Positions 27,506-35,751 of a stretch of 64,000 nucleotides of DNA are shown piece by piece. The DNA is taken from assembly GCF_002288635.1 (NCBI RefSeq), contig NZ_NRSW01000001.1:3305852-3369851 (forward strand), written 5' to 3'. The notes beneath the pieces are model-generated. The model saw only the letters and a program-made list of their open reading frames with translations. It searched no databases and was not told the DNA's origin. How positions within the stretch are numbered: position 1 is the stretch's first letter; each line of letters begins with the position of its first letter. The stretch is from Mucilaginibacter sp. MD40 (GTDB lineage Bacteria > Bacteroidota > Bacteroidia > Sphingobacteriales > Sphingobacteriaceae). Both the position numbers and the translations under genes were made by a program.

Positions 27506-28804
27506 TTATTTAAAGAAAGTGGTGCCTGTAACAAAATTGAGCTGCTCTAATGAAGTTACCCTGCCCAATTGCAGGTTGTTGTACTGCAGCGTATTGGTTT
27601 TAAATGAGTCATAAAAATCCAGGAACTCCAGCAGGCTGATGTTGTGTTTCTCGTAATTCTTGTACACTTCACCTATCAATCGCGTAAAATCATCTTTGAA
27701 CTTAGGGTCATAATTCGCGTAAAGCGTTTCGTAACGCAAGGCGCTGCGGTAGTTGTTGGCCACATCGCTTTCAATACCATCCTGCTGGCTCTGCAGCTGT
27801 GCCTTACTCTCATCAATAGCTAAACGCGCCTGCTTAATGGCCCCCTGGTTACGGTTAAAAAAAGGCAATGAAAAAGCGAGGCCGGCACTGGTGTAATCGC
27901 GTACATATCCCCCCTGCTTATCGTAAGCAAGTTGTACGGTTACATCAGGTACGGCCATGGCCTTTTGCAACTTAAGATTAACGTTATTATAGTCTACAAC
28001 CGACCGGGCGATCTTAAGATCGCTCCGGTTCGTGTATGCAGAGTCCAGCAGATGCTGGTAAGGGGTATTGCGAACGATATCACTGTCTTTTGCAACAGCT
28101 ACGCCATCGGCTACAACATAAGCACCGGCCGGGGCGCGTATAAGCAGTTTAAACTCACTTTGCGTGTCATCGATCTGCTCAAGCAGATCATTTTGCTCTG
28201 ATAATAAAGAGTATAGTTCAGACTGTATGCGTAGCACCTCTTTAAGCGCGATATTGCCTTTAGTATACTGCTGCTTAAATACTTTAAGCGTGTTGCTTAA
28301 TGAGGTAATTTCCAGGCGGTAAACCTGTGCTGATTGCTCCTGAAAGTATATCTTATAAAAATCACTATGCAGTGTAAACTTCAACGTGCGCATCAAGTCG
28401 TAAAACTGATACTGGGCCTGCTGTGCTGTAATTTTTGCCAGCTGAATGTTTTTATTTCGCTTGCCGGCAGTAAGGAATAGTTGAGATAATTGCGCGGTAT
28501 ACTCTCCCCCGTTTCTGCTTACATCAAAAAACTTTTTTGTGTTAGGGTTATATAGTACGTTGCCAAAACTGAATTCGGGGTTATCAAACAGTTTTGCGGT
28601 AATGATGCCCGCCTGCGCCTCATCAATATTGTAACGCTGAACAATAAGATCGAGGTTATTTTTGAGGAAGCGCTCCTCGGCCTGCTGCATGTTTATCTTT
28701 AAAGTATCTGTTGCAGCTGTTTGAGCGAACGTATTTGCGGCACTCCAAATGATCAAAGCCATGATGCCGGATACCCTTGTCGCTAACATTAACTTACGAA
28801 GCAT
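27506..28804 (-). CDS. czcC: CzcC/CusC-type TolC-family channel
   Basis: 432 residues with a signal peptide ending near ANTFAQ. Two homologous coiled-coil halves (QAEERFLKNNLDLIVQRYNIDEAQAG and the C-terminal LLEFLDFYDSFKTNTLQYNNL region) mark the outer-membrane factor family. It opens the czcCBA operon. The start codon is 23 bp downstream of a strong TAnnTTTG promoter element and four 11-bp repeats (28827-28883), so transcription is probably activated by the adjacent response regulator. Confidence 0.9.
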   Translation of the reverse strand: MLRKLMLATRVSGIMALIIWSAANTFAQTAATDTLKINMQQAEERFLKNNLDLIVQRYNIDEAQAGIITAKLFDNPEFSFGNVLYNPNTKKFFDVSRNGGEYTAQLSQLFLTAGKRNKNIQLAKITAQQAQYQFYDLMRTLKFTLHSDFYKIYFQEQSAQVYRLEITSLSNTLKVFKQQYTKGNIALKEVLRIQSELYSLLSEQNDLLEQIDDTQSEFKLLIRAPAGAYVVADGVAVAKDSDIVRNTPYQHLLDSAYTNRSDLKIARSVVDYNNVNLKLQKAMAVPDVTVQLAYDKQGGYVRDYTSAGLAFSLPFFNRNQGAIKQARLAIDESKAQLQSQQDGIESDVANNYRSALRYETLYANYDPKFKDDFTRLIGEVYKNYEKHNISLLEFLDFYDSFKTNTLQYNNLQLGRVTSLEQLNFVTGTTFFK

Positions 28805-28826
28805 ATATGGTATAGTGTATTTGGTA

Positions 28827-28883
28827 CAAAGGTACCCCGGCCTTATTAGGCGGCCCTTAAATTGGCATTAGAGGCGAATTAGA
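28827..28883 (-). promoter_or_regulatory. czcC promoter with four tandem 11-bp repeats
   Basis: On the minus strand, TACCTTTG at 28834-28827 matches the Bacteroidota -7 element TAnnTTTG exactly. Directly upstream are four contiguous 11-mers, TCTAATTCGCC, TCTAATGCCAA, TTTAAGGGCCG and CCTAATAAGGC (28883 down to about 28840), sharing a (T/C)(T/C)TAA(T/G) core. OmpR-family regulators bind direct repeats with 10-11 bp spacing, and the adjacent regulator (30308-30985) is of that family. Confidence 0.7.
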
Positions 28884-28962
28884 AGTTGATTAAAAAAAAG
28901 CTAATCCGGTTAAAATGAAGATGAGATTGCTAAAATAAGCGGAAATCAATGTAAAAATTGTC

Positions 28963-30306
28963 CTAAACAGCGAAAGTGATATGGAAAGTAGTACCCTGCC
29001 CCAGTATGGAATGGATACTGATAGTACCATTATGCAGTTTGATAATCTTATCGGTAAGGGATAGCCCGATGCCGAAGCCATCATAACCAAGCGCGTTATT
29101 AGCCCGGTAAAACGGCTGAAATAGATTGGCGATATCTTTCTCTGCTATACCTATGCCTTTATCACTTATTTGCAGATGGATGCCCTCCACATCGTGATAA
29201 AGCAAACATTTAACAGGCTGGCCGGCAGAGAATTTCAGGCCATTTTTGATCACGTTATTTATGGCCATGTACAATAGCTGTACGTTACCGTTAATCACCA
29301 TGTTTGTATCGCTTTCATCTGTCGAGAGATGTTCAATCTTTACTTTGTCGCGCTCGTAGTCGCCAGCTATATCCAGCAAAAGTTTATATAGATCAACATC
29401 CTGAAAGCCCGATGGCATTGCGGTGGTTTGTATCAGTTCCATCAGGCTTTGGATGATCATGCTCAACCTGTCGGCTTCTTTAACTACTACAGTAAGCACA
29501 TCGCGATATTGTTCCTCTGTACGACGGCTAATGAGCGCCACTTCGGCCTCGCCCATAATAGTGGTGATAGGTGTACGCAACTCATGCGAGGCATTAGCGA
29601 TAAACCTCTGCTGCCCTTCAAATGACTGCTGCAGGTGTTCCAGTAACTGATTAATGGTTAATGAAAGGTTGTCTATCTCGTCGTGTTTGGGGGGCGATAC
29701 AAACAAGCGCTGGTCAAGGTTGGAGGCTCTTACCCTTTTGAGGTTATTGGTAATATCCACAATAGGCTCCAATGCCATTTTTGAAAACACCCTGCCCAGT
29801 AAGTAGTTAATCATCAGCAATATCAGAAACGAGGCTACCATCATCAGGCGCAGATCGCCCAGGTAACGGTACCCCGCCTCGTCGGCAGCGGTGATCATGA
29901 TAATGAAGTTGCCCGAATTATCCACATAATAAATACCCGTAGTGTAGCGGTTACCATCTTTTAAATGGACCTTCTTTTTAGCAATTACTGCCTGTAATAC
30001 GGATTTAGGCCATTTAACACTGCCTTCAGAAATAAATTGGGGAACAAACTGGTCGGTGTAGATCCTGATCACCTCCCGGTTTAATGATTGCGGGTATTTT
30101 TTTACTACACTCTGGAAGTTATCTTTTGATAAGTTATCCTCCGCCAGATAAAACTGCGCGGTAGTAATAGCCCTTTCGTCGAGTTTTTCGTAGAAAGATC
30201 TTGTGCGGTACCTTGCTGTAAATAAATAAATGGCCACCATTACTACAAGCAGCAGTACGGCAAGGGTAAGCGTTAGTTGTAAGGATAACTTTTCTTTAAA
30301 CTTCAC
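28963..30306 (-). CDS. Heavy-metal-type sensor histidine kinase (CusS/CzcS-like)
   Basis: 447 residues from a GTG start. Transmembrane helices at about 8-30 and 150-172 enclose a periplasmic sensor of about 120 residues. A HAMP segment, an H-box FIANASHELRTPITTIM with His241, and an ATPase (MAINNVIKNGLKFSA, DKGIGIAEKDI, GFGIGLSLTDKII) follow. This matches CusS-type kinases that sense metal in the periplasm. The regulator stops 1 bp upstream, so the two are coupled. It lies just downstream of its target operon czcCBA in the divergent sense of function but on the same strand. Confidence 0.88.
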   Translation of the reverse strand: MKFKEKLSLQLTLTLAVLLLVVMVAIYLFTARYRTRSFYEKLDERAITTAQFYLAEDNLSKDNFQSVVKKYPQSLNREVIRIYTDQFVPQFISEGSVKWPKSVLQAVIAKKKVHLKDGNRYTTGIYYVDNSGNFIIMITAADEAGYRYLGDLRLMMVASFLILLMINYLLGRVFSKMALEPIVDITNNLKRVRASNLDQRLFVSPPKHDEIDNLSLTINQLLEHLQQSFEGQQRFIANASHELRTPITTIMGEAEVALISRRTEEQYRDVLTVVVKEADRLSMIIQSLMELIQTTAMPSGFQDVDLYKLLLDIAGDYERDKVKIEHLSTDESDTNMVINGNVQLLYMAINNVIKNGLKFSAGQPVKCLLYHDVEGIHLQISDKGIGIAEKDIANLFQPFYRANNALGYDGFGIGLSLTDKIIKLHNGTISIHSILGQGTTFHITFAV

Positions 30307-30307
30307 T

Positions 30308-30985
30308 TCAGGTTTGGTCTGATATCATATAACCCATACCTACAACGGTTTGGATAAGTTGCTGACTATGGCCTTTATCAATTTTAGCACGCAGGTAATT
30401 GATATATACGTCAATAAGGTTGGTACCGCGATCGAAATTTATACCCCATACAGATTCGGCTATGTAAGTGCGTGACAGTACCCTGTTTTTATTATACACC
30501 AGTGTTTCCAGCAATGTATACTCCTTTACCGTAAGCATAATGAGTTTATCGCCACGTGTTACCGTTTTCTTAAAGCTGTCTATTTCGAGGTCGGCTACAC
30601 GATAAACGGTACCCGGGAGTATGTTTTGCCTCCGGCGATCCAATGCACGCACCCGGGCCAGCAATTCCTCAAAGTGGAAGGGTTTGGTAAGGTAATCATC
30701 GGCGCCATTTTCGAGTCCCAGTACTTTATCTTTAACCGTACCTAATGCGCTGAGCATTAATATGGGCAGTTCCCTTTTAAATTGCCTTATTTGCTTGCAT
30801 ACATCAAAACCATTTACCTCGGGGAGTATACCGTCCAGTATCACTAACTGGAAATCGTTTTCCAGAGCCAGCCTGACACCCATTTTGCCATCATAGGCTG
30901 AAATGACATTGTACGACTGCTCCTCTAACCCGCGTTTGATAAAGGCTGACACTTTAGCCTCGTCCTCAACTAATAAAATATTCAT
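30308..30985 (-). CDS. OmpR-family response regulator for metal efflux (CusR/CzcR-like)
   Basis: I chose the ATG at 30985 (MNILLVEDEAKV); an upstream start at 31030 in the same frame adds 15 residues that do not resemble the family. The 225-residue protein has phospho-acceptor Asp51 in LVILDGILPE, the Lys in DYLTKPF, and a winged helix (IMLTVKEYTLLETLVYNKNRVLS, DVYINYLRAKIDKG, VVGMGYMI). The kinase follows after 1 bp. Likely targets are czcCBA, via the phased repeats at 28840-28883, and possibly its own promoter, where TTTAAT repeats lie 11 bp apart at 31051 and 31062. Confidence 0.9.
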   Translation of the reverse strand: MNILLVEDEAKVSAFIKRGLEEQSYNVISAYDGKMGVRLALENDFQLVILDGILPEVNGFDVCKQIRQFKRELPILMLSALGTVKDKVLGLENGADDYLTKPFHFEELLARVRALDRRRQNILPGTVYRVADLEIDSFKKTVTRGDKLIMLTVKEYTLLETLVYNKNRVLSRTYIAESVWGINFDRGTNLIDVYINYLRAKIDKGHSQQLIQTVVGMGYMISDQT

Positions 30986-31383
30986 ATGAACGGCAATTAT
31001 GAGGACAAAATTAGAGCACAGCTTTTTCATACCGTGCTGCTTAACGCAATTTTAATTGAACTTTAATCTCGTGGTTTTTAGCGGCTTGTGGTTTTCAGAA
31101 GAAATTTTGCAGCCTTAACGGAGGTGCGTTGTACCAAAACGTATATCTACAATCTGAAAAAAATATCTTAACAAGCTGAAAACAAATATTTTATAAAAAA
31201 TTTAACAACATCAACCTTATAAATACCCTATACAATAGCCGTGAACATTTATTGGCTTATCCGGTATTGCCGGGCAAAAACTATATGATTAGAATTTTTT
31301 TAAAGTTGGCCTGTAGAAACAATGCCGTACCTATCCGGTTAGCATCGCCAGCCATACGGTAGCTTGTGCTTATTTTTCCATCC

Positions 31384-31572
31384 GTTCCGCTCAGGATAAT
31401 ACAAAAGCGAGACAAACGGAACACACTGAAATACAGATTTTTATCACTGACAATATTTTGGCAGCAATCCCTATTGGGAATTATACATAACTTATTTACA
31501 ACACTTTACATAATTAAAAAAGCGTTCCGTGCGGAACGCTTTTGGAAACTATAAACGGAACGGATCCGGAAC
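31384..31572. repeat. Cluster of six CGGAAC/GTTCCG words
   Basis: CGGAAC or its complement occurs at 31384, 31417, 31524, 31532, 31556 and 31567 within 190 bp in the 610-bp gene-free stretch 30986-31595. The centre two form the hairpin at 31518-31543. Outside this I see only AT-rich DNA and the divergent promoters; the 62-residue open frame at 31366 is not convincing. Confidence 0.5.
31518..31543 (-). terminator. Terminator of the TPR/ankyrin/TssD-like operon
   Basis: AAAAGCGTTCCG and CGGAACGCTTTT are perfect 12-base arms around a TG centre, with T-rich DNA on both sides. On the minus strand it follows the TssD-like stop by about 52 bp. It could also act in the plus direction. Confidence 0.75.
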
Positions 31573-31595
31573 ACTTGTAAAGACCACTTAGCCGT

Positions 31596-32105
31596 TTATT
31601 GAAGTTTGATCCCGTCTATATTTAAATCGCGGCAACTGATAGAAAGGATCGATGAAGCATAAGTGTCGCCATAATTGACAGCAGAGAACTGATCAGAATA
31701 GGACGATAACATACCCTTTTTAAACCGCAGTGTCTTTAGCGTTTTTTGTGTGGACGGGTCGGTAACCGTAATGGTTCCTTCAAATTTAGTTTTCGCTTTA
31801 GCCACTACCCTAAGCATTTCAGCACTGAGCGCCTTAGCCTCAAGCGTGAGGTAACAAACGCCGCCTGGACGGGCTGTTTTATCGGCCGCCTTTACTCCCG
31901 AGGAATCGTTACTTGCAGCGGGTTCTTCCAATTCGTTTTCATACCGGTTAAAGGCCAGGTTTACCGAATTAAGCTCGGTAACAATGGTTTTACCGGCATC
32001 TACAACGGTCAGTATCACCTTGTTTCGCTTCTCCTCGGTTTGTGCCCGGGTTTGGGATACTGCAAACACAGCGCTGCATAGTATCAAAAAAAATATCTTT
32101 TTCAT
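31596..32105 (-). CDS. Exported protein resembling Bacteroidota TssD (Hcp-like)
   Basis: 169 residues with a clear Sec signal peptide (MKKIFFLILCSAVFAVSQTRAQ). The mature part has short beta strands (KVILTVVDAG), a central ARPGGVCYLTLEAK that corresponds to the GRPxxxxxGGxIxLxxES of TssD as I recall it, then FEGTITVTDPSTQKTLKTLRF, GMLSSYSDQFSAVN and SSILSISCRDLNIDGIKL. The order and spacing resemble the Bacteroidota Hcp/TssD family. TssD is normally cytoplasmic with no signal peptide, so an exported form is unusual. It is the last gene of the TPR-ankyrin operon, 34 bp after the second ankyrin gene. Family call is moderate; a fold search would settle it. Confidence 0.55.
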   Translation of the reverse strand: MKKIFFLILCSAVFAVSQTRAQTEEKRNKVILTVVDAGKTIVTELNSVNLAFNRYENELEEPAASNDSSGVKAADKTARPGGVCYLTLEAKALSAEMLRVVAKAKTKFEGTITVTDPSTQKTLKTLRFKKGMLSSYSDQFSAVNYGDTYASSILSISCRDLNIDGIKLQ

Positions 32106-32139
32106 TTGGTCATTTTTTAACGGGTTAAACCATAAGTAA

Positions 32140-33117
32140 CTATTTATCTGAGCCGGCCATTAATAATTGCTCTAAAATTTCTGTATAGCCACGCTCACCG
32201 GCAAAGTCCATAGCGCTTTTGCCGTTGTTATCTACCGCGGTAACGTCAGCGCCTTTTTCTATCAACAGGGCAGTAAAATCGTTAAACCCGCATTGGGCTG
32301 CTACGATCAATGGCGTTTCGCTAAAGCTGTTGCGCGAATTAACATCGGCTCCGGCTTCAATAAGTATTTTACCTAAATGCAGGCTGCCCATACCGGCTGC
32401 ATAATGCAAAGCCGAATTACCATTAAGCACATGCAGATTTACATCGGCGCCATTTTTTATCAATTGTTCAGTCAGGTGAACATTAGAATTGTTTATTGCC
32501 AGTATCAGCGCGCTCACGCCCTGGTTATTCACCTCATTGATGTTAACACTGCCGTTTCGCAATAATGATGTTACCGTTTCCACCTGGTTGTTATAAACCG
32601 CCTGGTGCAAAGGTGTATTGCCATGGTCGTCTTTTTTGCCGGTCTCGGTCCCGTCAGACAACGCCGCAACCAGGTCGCGCATACCGTTTGCGGTAGCATG
32701 GTCTAACAAAGTGTAGCCCCCGTTATCTTTTACGGTAGCATCGGCCCCAAGCTCCAATAAGTATAAAGCGGTTTCAGTTTTCCCTGCAAGTACCGCGTAA
32801 AATATGGGGGTTTGTCCTGAGTTGTTCGCCGTGTTTACATCGGCACCGGCTTCTGTAAGCAGTTTTATTAACTCCTTGCTGCCTGTACGGGCTGCACCAT
32901 GTAATGGCACTTCGCTTAAGTTATTGGCTAAATTCACATCAGCCCCATTATCAATCAGCAGCTTGGCAATGTCTTTGGCACTTTTTAAGCAAAGATAATA
33001 CAAAGGCGTATTACCCAACTCATCGCGTTTGTTTACATTGATGCCCCCTTTCTTAAGAAACACCTGTACTATACTTTTCTGCGCGTTTTTACACGCGTTT
33101 AAAAACATGTTATCCAT
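32140..33117 (-). CDS. Ankyrin-repeat protein (second of two)
   Basis: 325 residues made of about nine ankyrin repeats with the usual NTPLYYLCLKSAKDIAKLLI, DNGADVNLANN, TPLHGAARTG and AGADVNTANNSGQTPIFYAV elements. There is no signal peptide, transmembrane helix or catalytic domain, so it should be a cytoplasmic protein-binding scaffold. The first ankyrin gene ends 10 bp upstream and the TssD-like gene starts 34 bp downstream. In other bacteria ankyrin proteins next to effector-like genes often serve as immunity or chaperone proteins, but nothing here proves that. Confidence 0.9.
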   Translation of the reverse strand: MDNMFLNACKNAQKSIVQVFLKKGGINVNKRDELGNTPLYYLCLKSAKDIAKLLIDNGADVNLANNLSEVPLHGAARTGSKELIKLLTEAGADVNTANNSGQTPIFYAVLAGKTETALYLLELGADATVKDNGGYTLLDHATANGMRDLVAALSDGTETGKKDDHGNTPLHQAVYNNQVETVTSLLRNGSVNINEVNNQGVSALILAINNSNVHLTEQLIKNGADVNLHVLNGNSALHYAAGMGSLHLGKILIEAGADVNSRNSFSETPLIVAAQCGFNDFTALLIEKGADVTAVDNNGKSAMDFAGERGYTEILEQLLMAGSDK

Positions 33118-33127
33118 AGTTATTTAT

Positions 33128-34558
33128 TTACGCCAGCATTTGTTTCAATACCGCCTCGTTACCATGCTGTATGGCAACGTCCATAGCGGTTTGGCCGGCA
33201 TTATTTACTTTTTCCATAGTTGATGTATCCTTATCCAGTATGAGCGATACCAGTTTCTTTGCTGACATCTGATCGGGGTTGCCGGCAGCATATATCAGTG
33301 CTGTATTGCCTGCATTATCTACATTGGTGGTATCAGCATTATTATCCAACAGTAACTCGGCTATTCCATACTTCTGTTCGTTTCCCCGCTGGGCGAATGA
33401 CATCAACGGGGTTTTACCGTATTGGTTAGGCTTGTTTATATCGCAACCTGCTTCGATCAGCTCTTCGGCCAACAGGCTATTCAGATCAGCAAGGTAACCG
33501 GCCTGGCATATCACGTTAATGGCCGTATCACCTTCGTTAGTGATACCTGCATCAATTTCCAGGTCATGATCAATAAGTTCCCTGAGTATTTTAACCACAT
33601 CTTTAAGGTCGGTACTCATGCCCCTGCCAAAATTGCTGATGGCTTTGGTTAGCAAAATATAAACAGCTGTTTCGCCTGTACCCGTGCGATAATTAACATT
33701 AGCGCCGGCTTCAATGAGCAGATCAACAAGCGGCTTCGAGGGGTATTCACAAGCCAGCATCAATGGCGTACGGCGGTATTGGTCTGATAATTCGTCTAAA
33801 TCCGCTCCATTTTCAATAATTTTCTTCAGCGCTTCCGTATCACGGTTTAGCACAGCCTCATGGATAGTCATCCCACCGGTAAGGGCATCTCCCTCTTCGC
33901 CGGATAGTATGGCAGCAAGTTCCTTAACTCCGCTGCGTTGCGCGTAAGTTATAGGGGTGGTACCAAAAATATCTTTATCCGCCACATCAATGCCGCCCTT
34001 TTCAACCAGTACTTTTATTGTTTTGGCCGCGGCATCCACAGCGCCGGGTATATCTTTGCGGTGTGCCATTTTTTCGCAGATGGAATGAAGTAGATTTTTA
34101 CCTTCACTATCGGTGGCATCCATTTTAATGCCGGCATCGCCAAGCGCGTCAAGCATAGGATACATATACAACAGTCCAGCATCAACATAAGCTATTTTGC
34201 CGGCGTCATTTTTCTTTTTCGGGTTGATACCGGCATCTAACAAGGCCTTAGTGGTATCATGTATCCGCTTAGCCTGTACATCTGTATGGTTTAAGTCGAA
34301 CTTAGCCGAGGCGAGCGCGTGAAAAGCCGTATTTCCATACTTATCCGCAACAGGGCGCAAGCCTTTTTCTTTCAAAAACCGTATCGCTTCAGCATCAGCA
34401 TATCTTGCGGCCAAATGATAGAGCGTTTCATCATATTCTCCCTGAATATTTAAATTGGTTAACGCCCTATACAAAGCCAACACATCTGTTTTAGCTTTAT
34501 CATCGGCAAAAAGATTTCGCAGATAGGCGTCTTTTATTTGATTATATTCTGTATTCAT
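33128..34558 (-). CDS. Ankyrin-repeat protein (first of two)
   Basis: 476 residues with an array of ankyrin repeats spread over most of the length (TLYHLAARYADAEAIRFLKE, AYVDAGLLYMYPMLDALGDAG, RRTPLMLACEYPSKPLVDLL, AGANVNYRTGTGETAVYIL, NTALIYAAGN). No signal peptide or catalytic motif is visible. Its start overlaps the stop of the TPR gene by 4 bp (ATGA), which implies coupled translation. It may bind the TPR or TssD-like products; the repeat structure offers a large binding surface, but partners are unknown. Confidence 0.9.
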   Translation of the reverse strand: MNTEYNQIKDAYLRNLFADDKAKTDVLALYRALTNLNIQGEYDETLYHLAARYADAEAIRFLKEKGLRPVADKYGNTAFHALASAKFDLNHTDVQAKRIHDTTKALLDAGINPKKKNDAGKIAYVDAGLLYMYPMLDALGDAGIKMDATDSEGKNLLHSICEKMAHRKDIPGAVDAAAKTIKVLVEKGGIDVADKDIFGTTPITYAQRSGVKELAAILSGEEGDALTGGMTIHEAVLNRDTEALKKIIENGADLDELSDQYRRTPLMLACEYPSKPLVDLLIEAGANVNYRTGTGETAVYILLTKAISNFGRGMSTDLKDVVKILRELIDHDLEIDAGITNEGDTAINVICQAGYLADLNSLLAEELIEAGCDINKPNQYGKTPLMSFAQRGNEQKYGIAELLLDNNADTTNVDNAGNTALIYAAGNPDQMSAKKLVSLILDKDTSTMEKVNNAGQTAMDVAIQHGNEAVLKQMLA

Positions 34559-35061
34559 TGGTTCAAGTGCTTTTTAGCTACCGCCAAAGCTTCCGTTACA
34601 TTGCGATACTGTTTGTAGGCTATAGGGGTAGCGGTTTCTAATATTTTAGCATAGTTTCCCAGTTGCATCCAGCAGTCTGTTTTTAGCCGGATAATACCAT
34701 CGGTCACTTTTTGTGGCAGTAATTGCAGGTGTTTGTCTGTTATGGCAAAAAAATGATTGTTCAACTGGTTTTGATTATCGAGCAGGGCCTTGTAAAACCC
34801 GTTGTTTATTGCATTTTTATTATTTTGGTTTACAGGCAGGTATGCCTGCGCTTTATCCAGGCACATAAGGGCCTCATTAAAATAACCCGCTGTGTAAAAG
34901 CATAGCGCCAGGTTATACTGTGTGACGGTTTGATCGGCCGGCTCCTGTATTAACAAAGCATATGCCTCGGCGTATTGCGACCTGCCGATAAGCTGTTCTA
35001 TAAAATCCTGTACAGCGGTGCTTGAACGGTTTTGTACCGCCTGGTTTGAGCCTAACAACAT
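34555..35061 (-). CDS. TPR-like protein of the ankyrin operon
   Basis: 168 residues from the ATG at 35061; a GTG at 35097 in the same frame would give 180. Helical pairs such as SQYAEAYALLIQEPADQTV, QYNLALCFYTAGYFNEALMCLDKAQAYLP and DGIIRLKTDCWMQLGNYAKILE look like tetratricopeptide repeats. No signal peptide is seen. It heads the tight TPR-ankyrin-ankyrin-TssD-like run and overlaps the first ankyrin gene by 4 bp. Role unknown. Confidence 0.75.
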   Translation of the reverse strand: MLLGSNQAVQNRSSTAVQDFIEQLIGRSQYAEAYALLIQEPADQTVTQYNLALCFYTAGYFNEALMCLDKAQAYLPVNQNNKNAINNGFYKALLDNQNQLNNHFFAITDKHLQLLPQKVTDGIIRLKTDCWMQLGNYAKILETATPIAYKQYRNVTEALAVAKKHLNQ

Positions 35062-35180
35062 AATACTTGTTTGAGAGTTACTTTTCAGGTTTACCACAAG
35101 GTAACCGCTACCTGAAACAGGCAGCGGTACCGGGTTTGGAAAAGGTTAGGTTCAATAATTAAAGAGTGCCGGTGAGTTCT

Positions 35181-35531
35181 TTACGACCTGATGTCAACGC
35201 CGTTAGCGAAGTTGAAACGGCCTTCGAAAAATTTCCCTACCAGTGGCAATGGTTTCATTATACCATTATTGGCGGTTACAATTCCTAACAGTAATAGAAT
35301 CAACGTAGCCGCGCTTAGTATATAGCCTATAAAATAAAGTGATGGCACAATGGCTACCACAATGGATAGCACAATACCCAGCACGAAAGACGACAGAATA
35401 AGGCCGATTGATTGGCCTAAGTGATAGTTAACCAATGCGCTTTTTTCATCGCGTTTTTTAAACTCCAGATACGATACTACCCATCCGATGATGGTAATGT
35501 AGGCCACTACGGCCATTCCTTTGTTTGACAT
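35181..35531 (-). CDS. DUF4870/Tic20-like small membrane protein
   Basis: 116 residues from the ATG at 35531 (MSNKGMAVVAYITIIGWVVSY); a longer frame to 35600 looks non-coding. Three or four hydrophobic helices flank EFKKRDEKSALVNYHLGQSIGL, the signature I associate with the DUF4870/import-component family. It ends in FFEGRFNFANGVDIRS. It precedes the TPR gene by 119 bp on the same strand and might be co-transcribed. The function of the family is not known to me beyond its membrane location. Confidence 0.75.
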   Translation of the reverse strand: MSNKGMAVVAYITIIGWVVSYLEFKKRDEKSALVNYHLGQSIGLILSSFVLGIVLSIVVAIVPSLYFIGYILSAATLILLLLGIVTANNGIMKPLPLVGKFFEGRFNFANGVDIRS

Positions 35532-35751
35532 AGTTTTTACTTTTAAGGTTAAACGATAAGATGTTAACCCAAAAGTAGCAGGGTCGTTTCTGTAACCCAA
35601 AAAAGCAGCAACTACAAGCTGTCTACACGCGTTACGCCAAACGTCTACAAATCATCTACAACAATTCGTTAACTTTCTATGTTACAGGTATAATTATTAG
35701 TTAATATATGGCTCATATAACTCTACTAATGATAGCAACTACCTGAACATT

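Noticed and set aside
31366-31554. 62-residue open frame in the spacer upstream of the metal regulator
   Set aside because: It overlaps the CGGAAC repeats and the 12-base hairpin and has no recognisable protein character.
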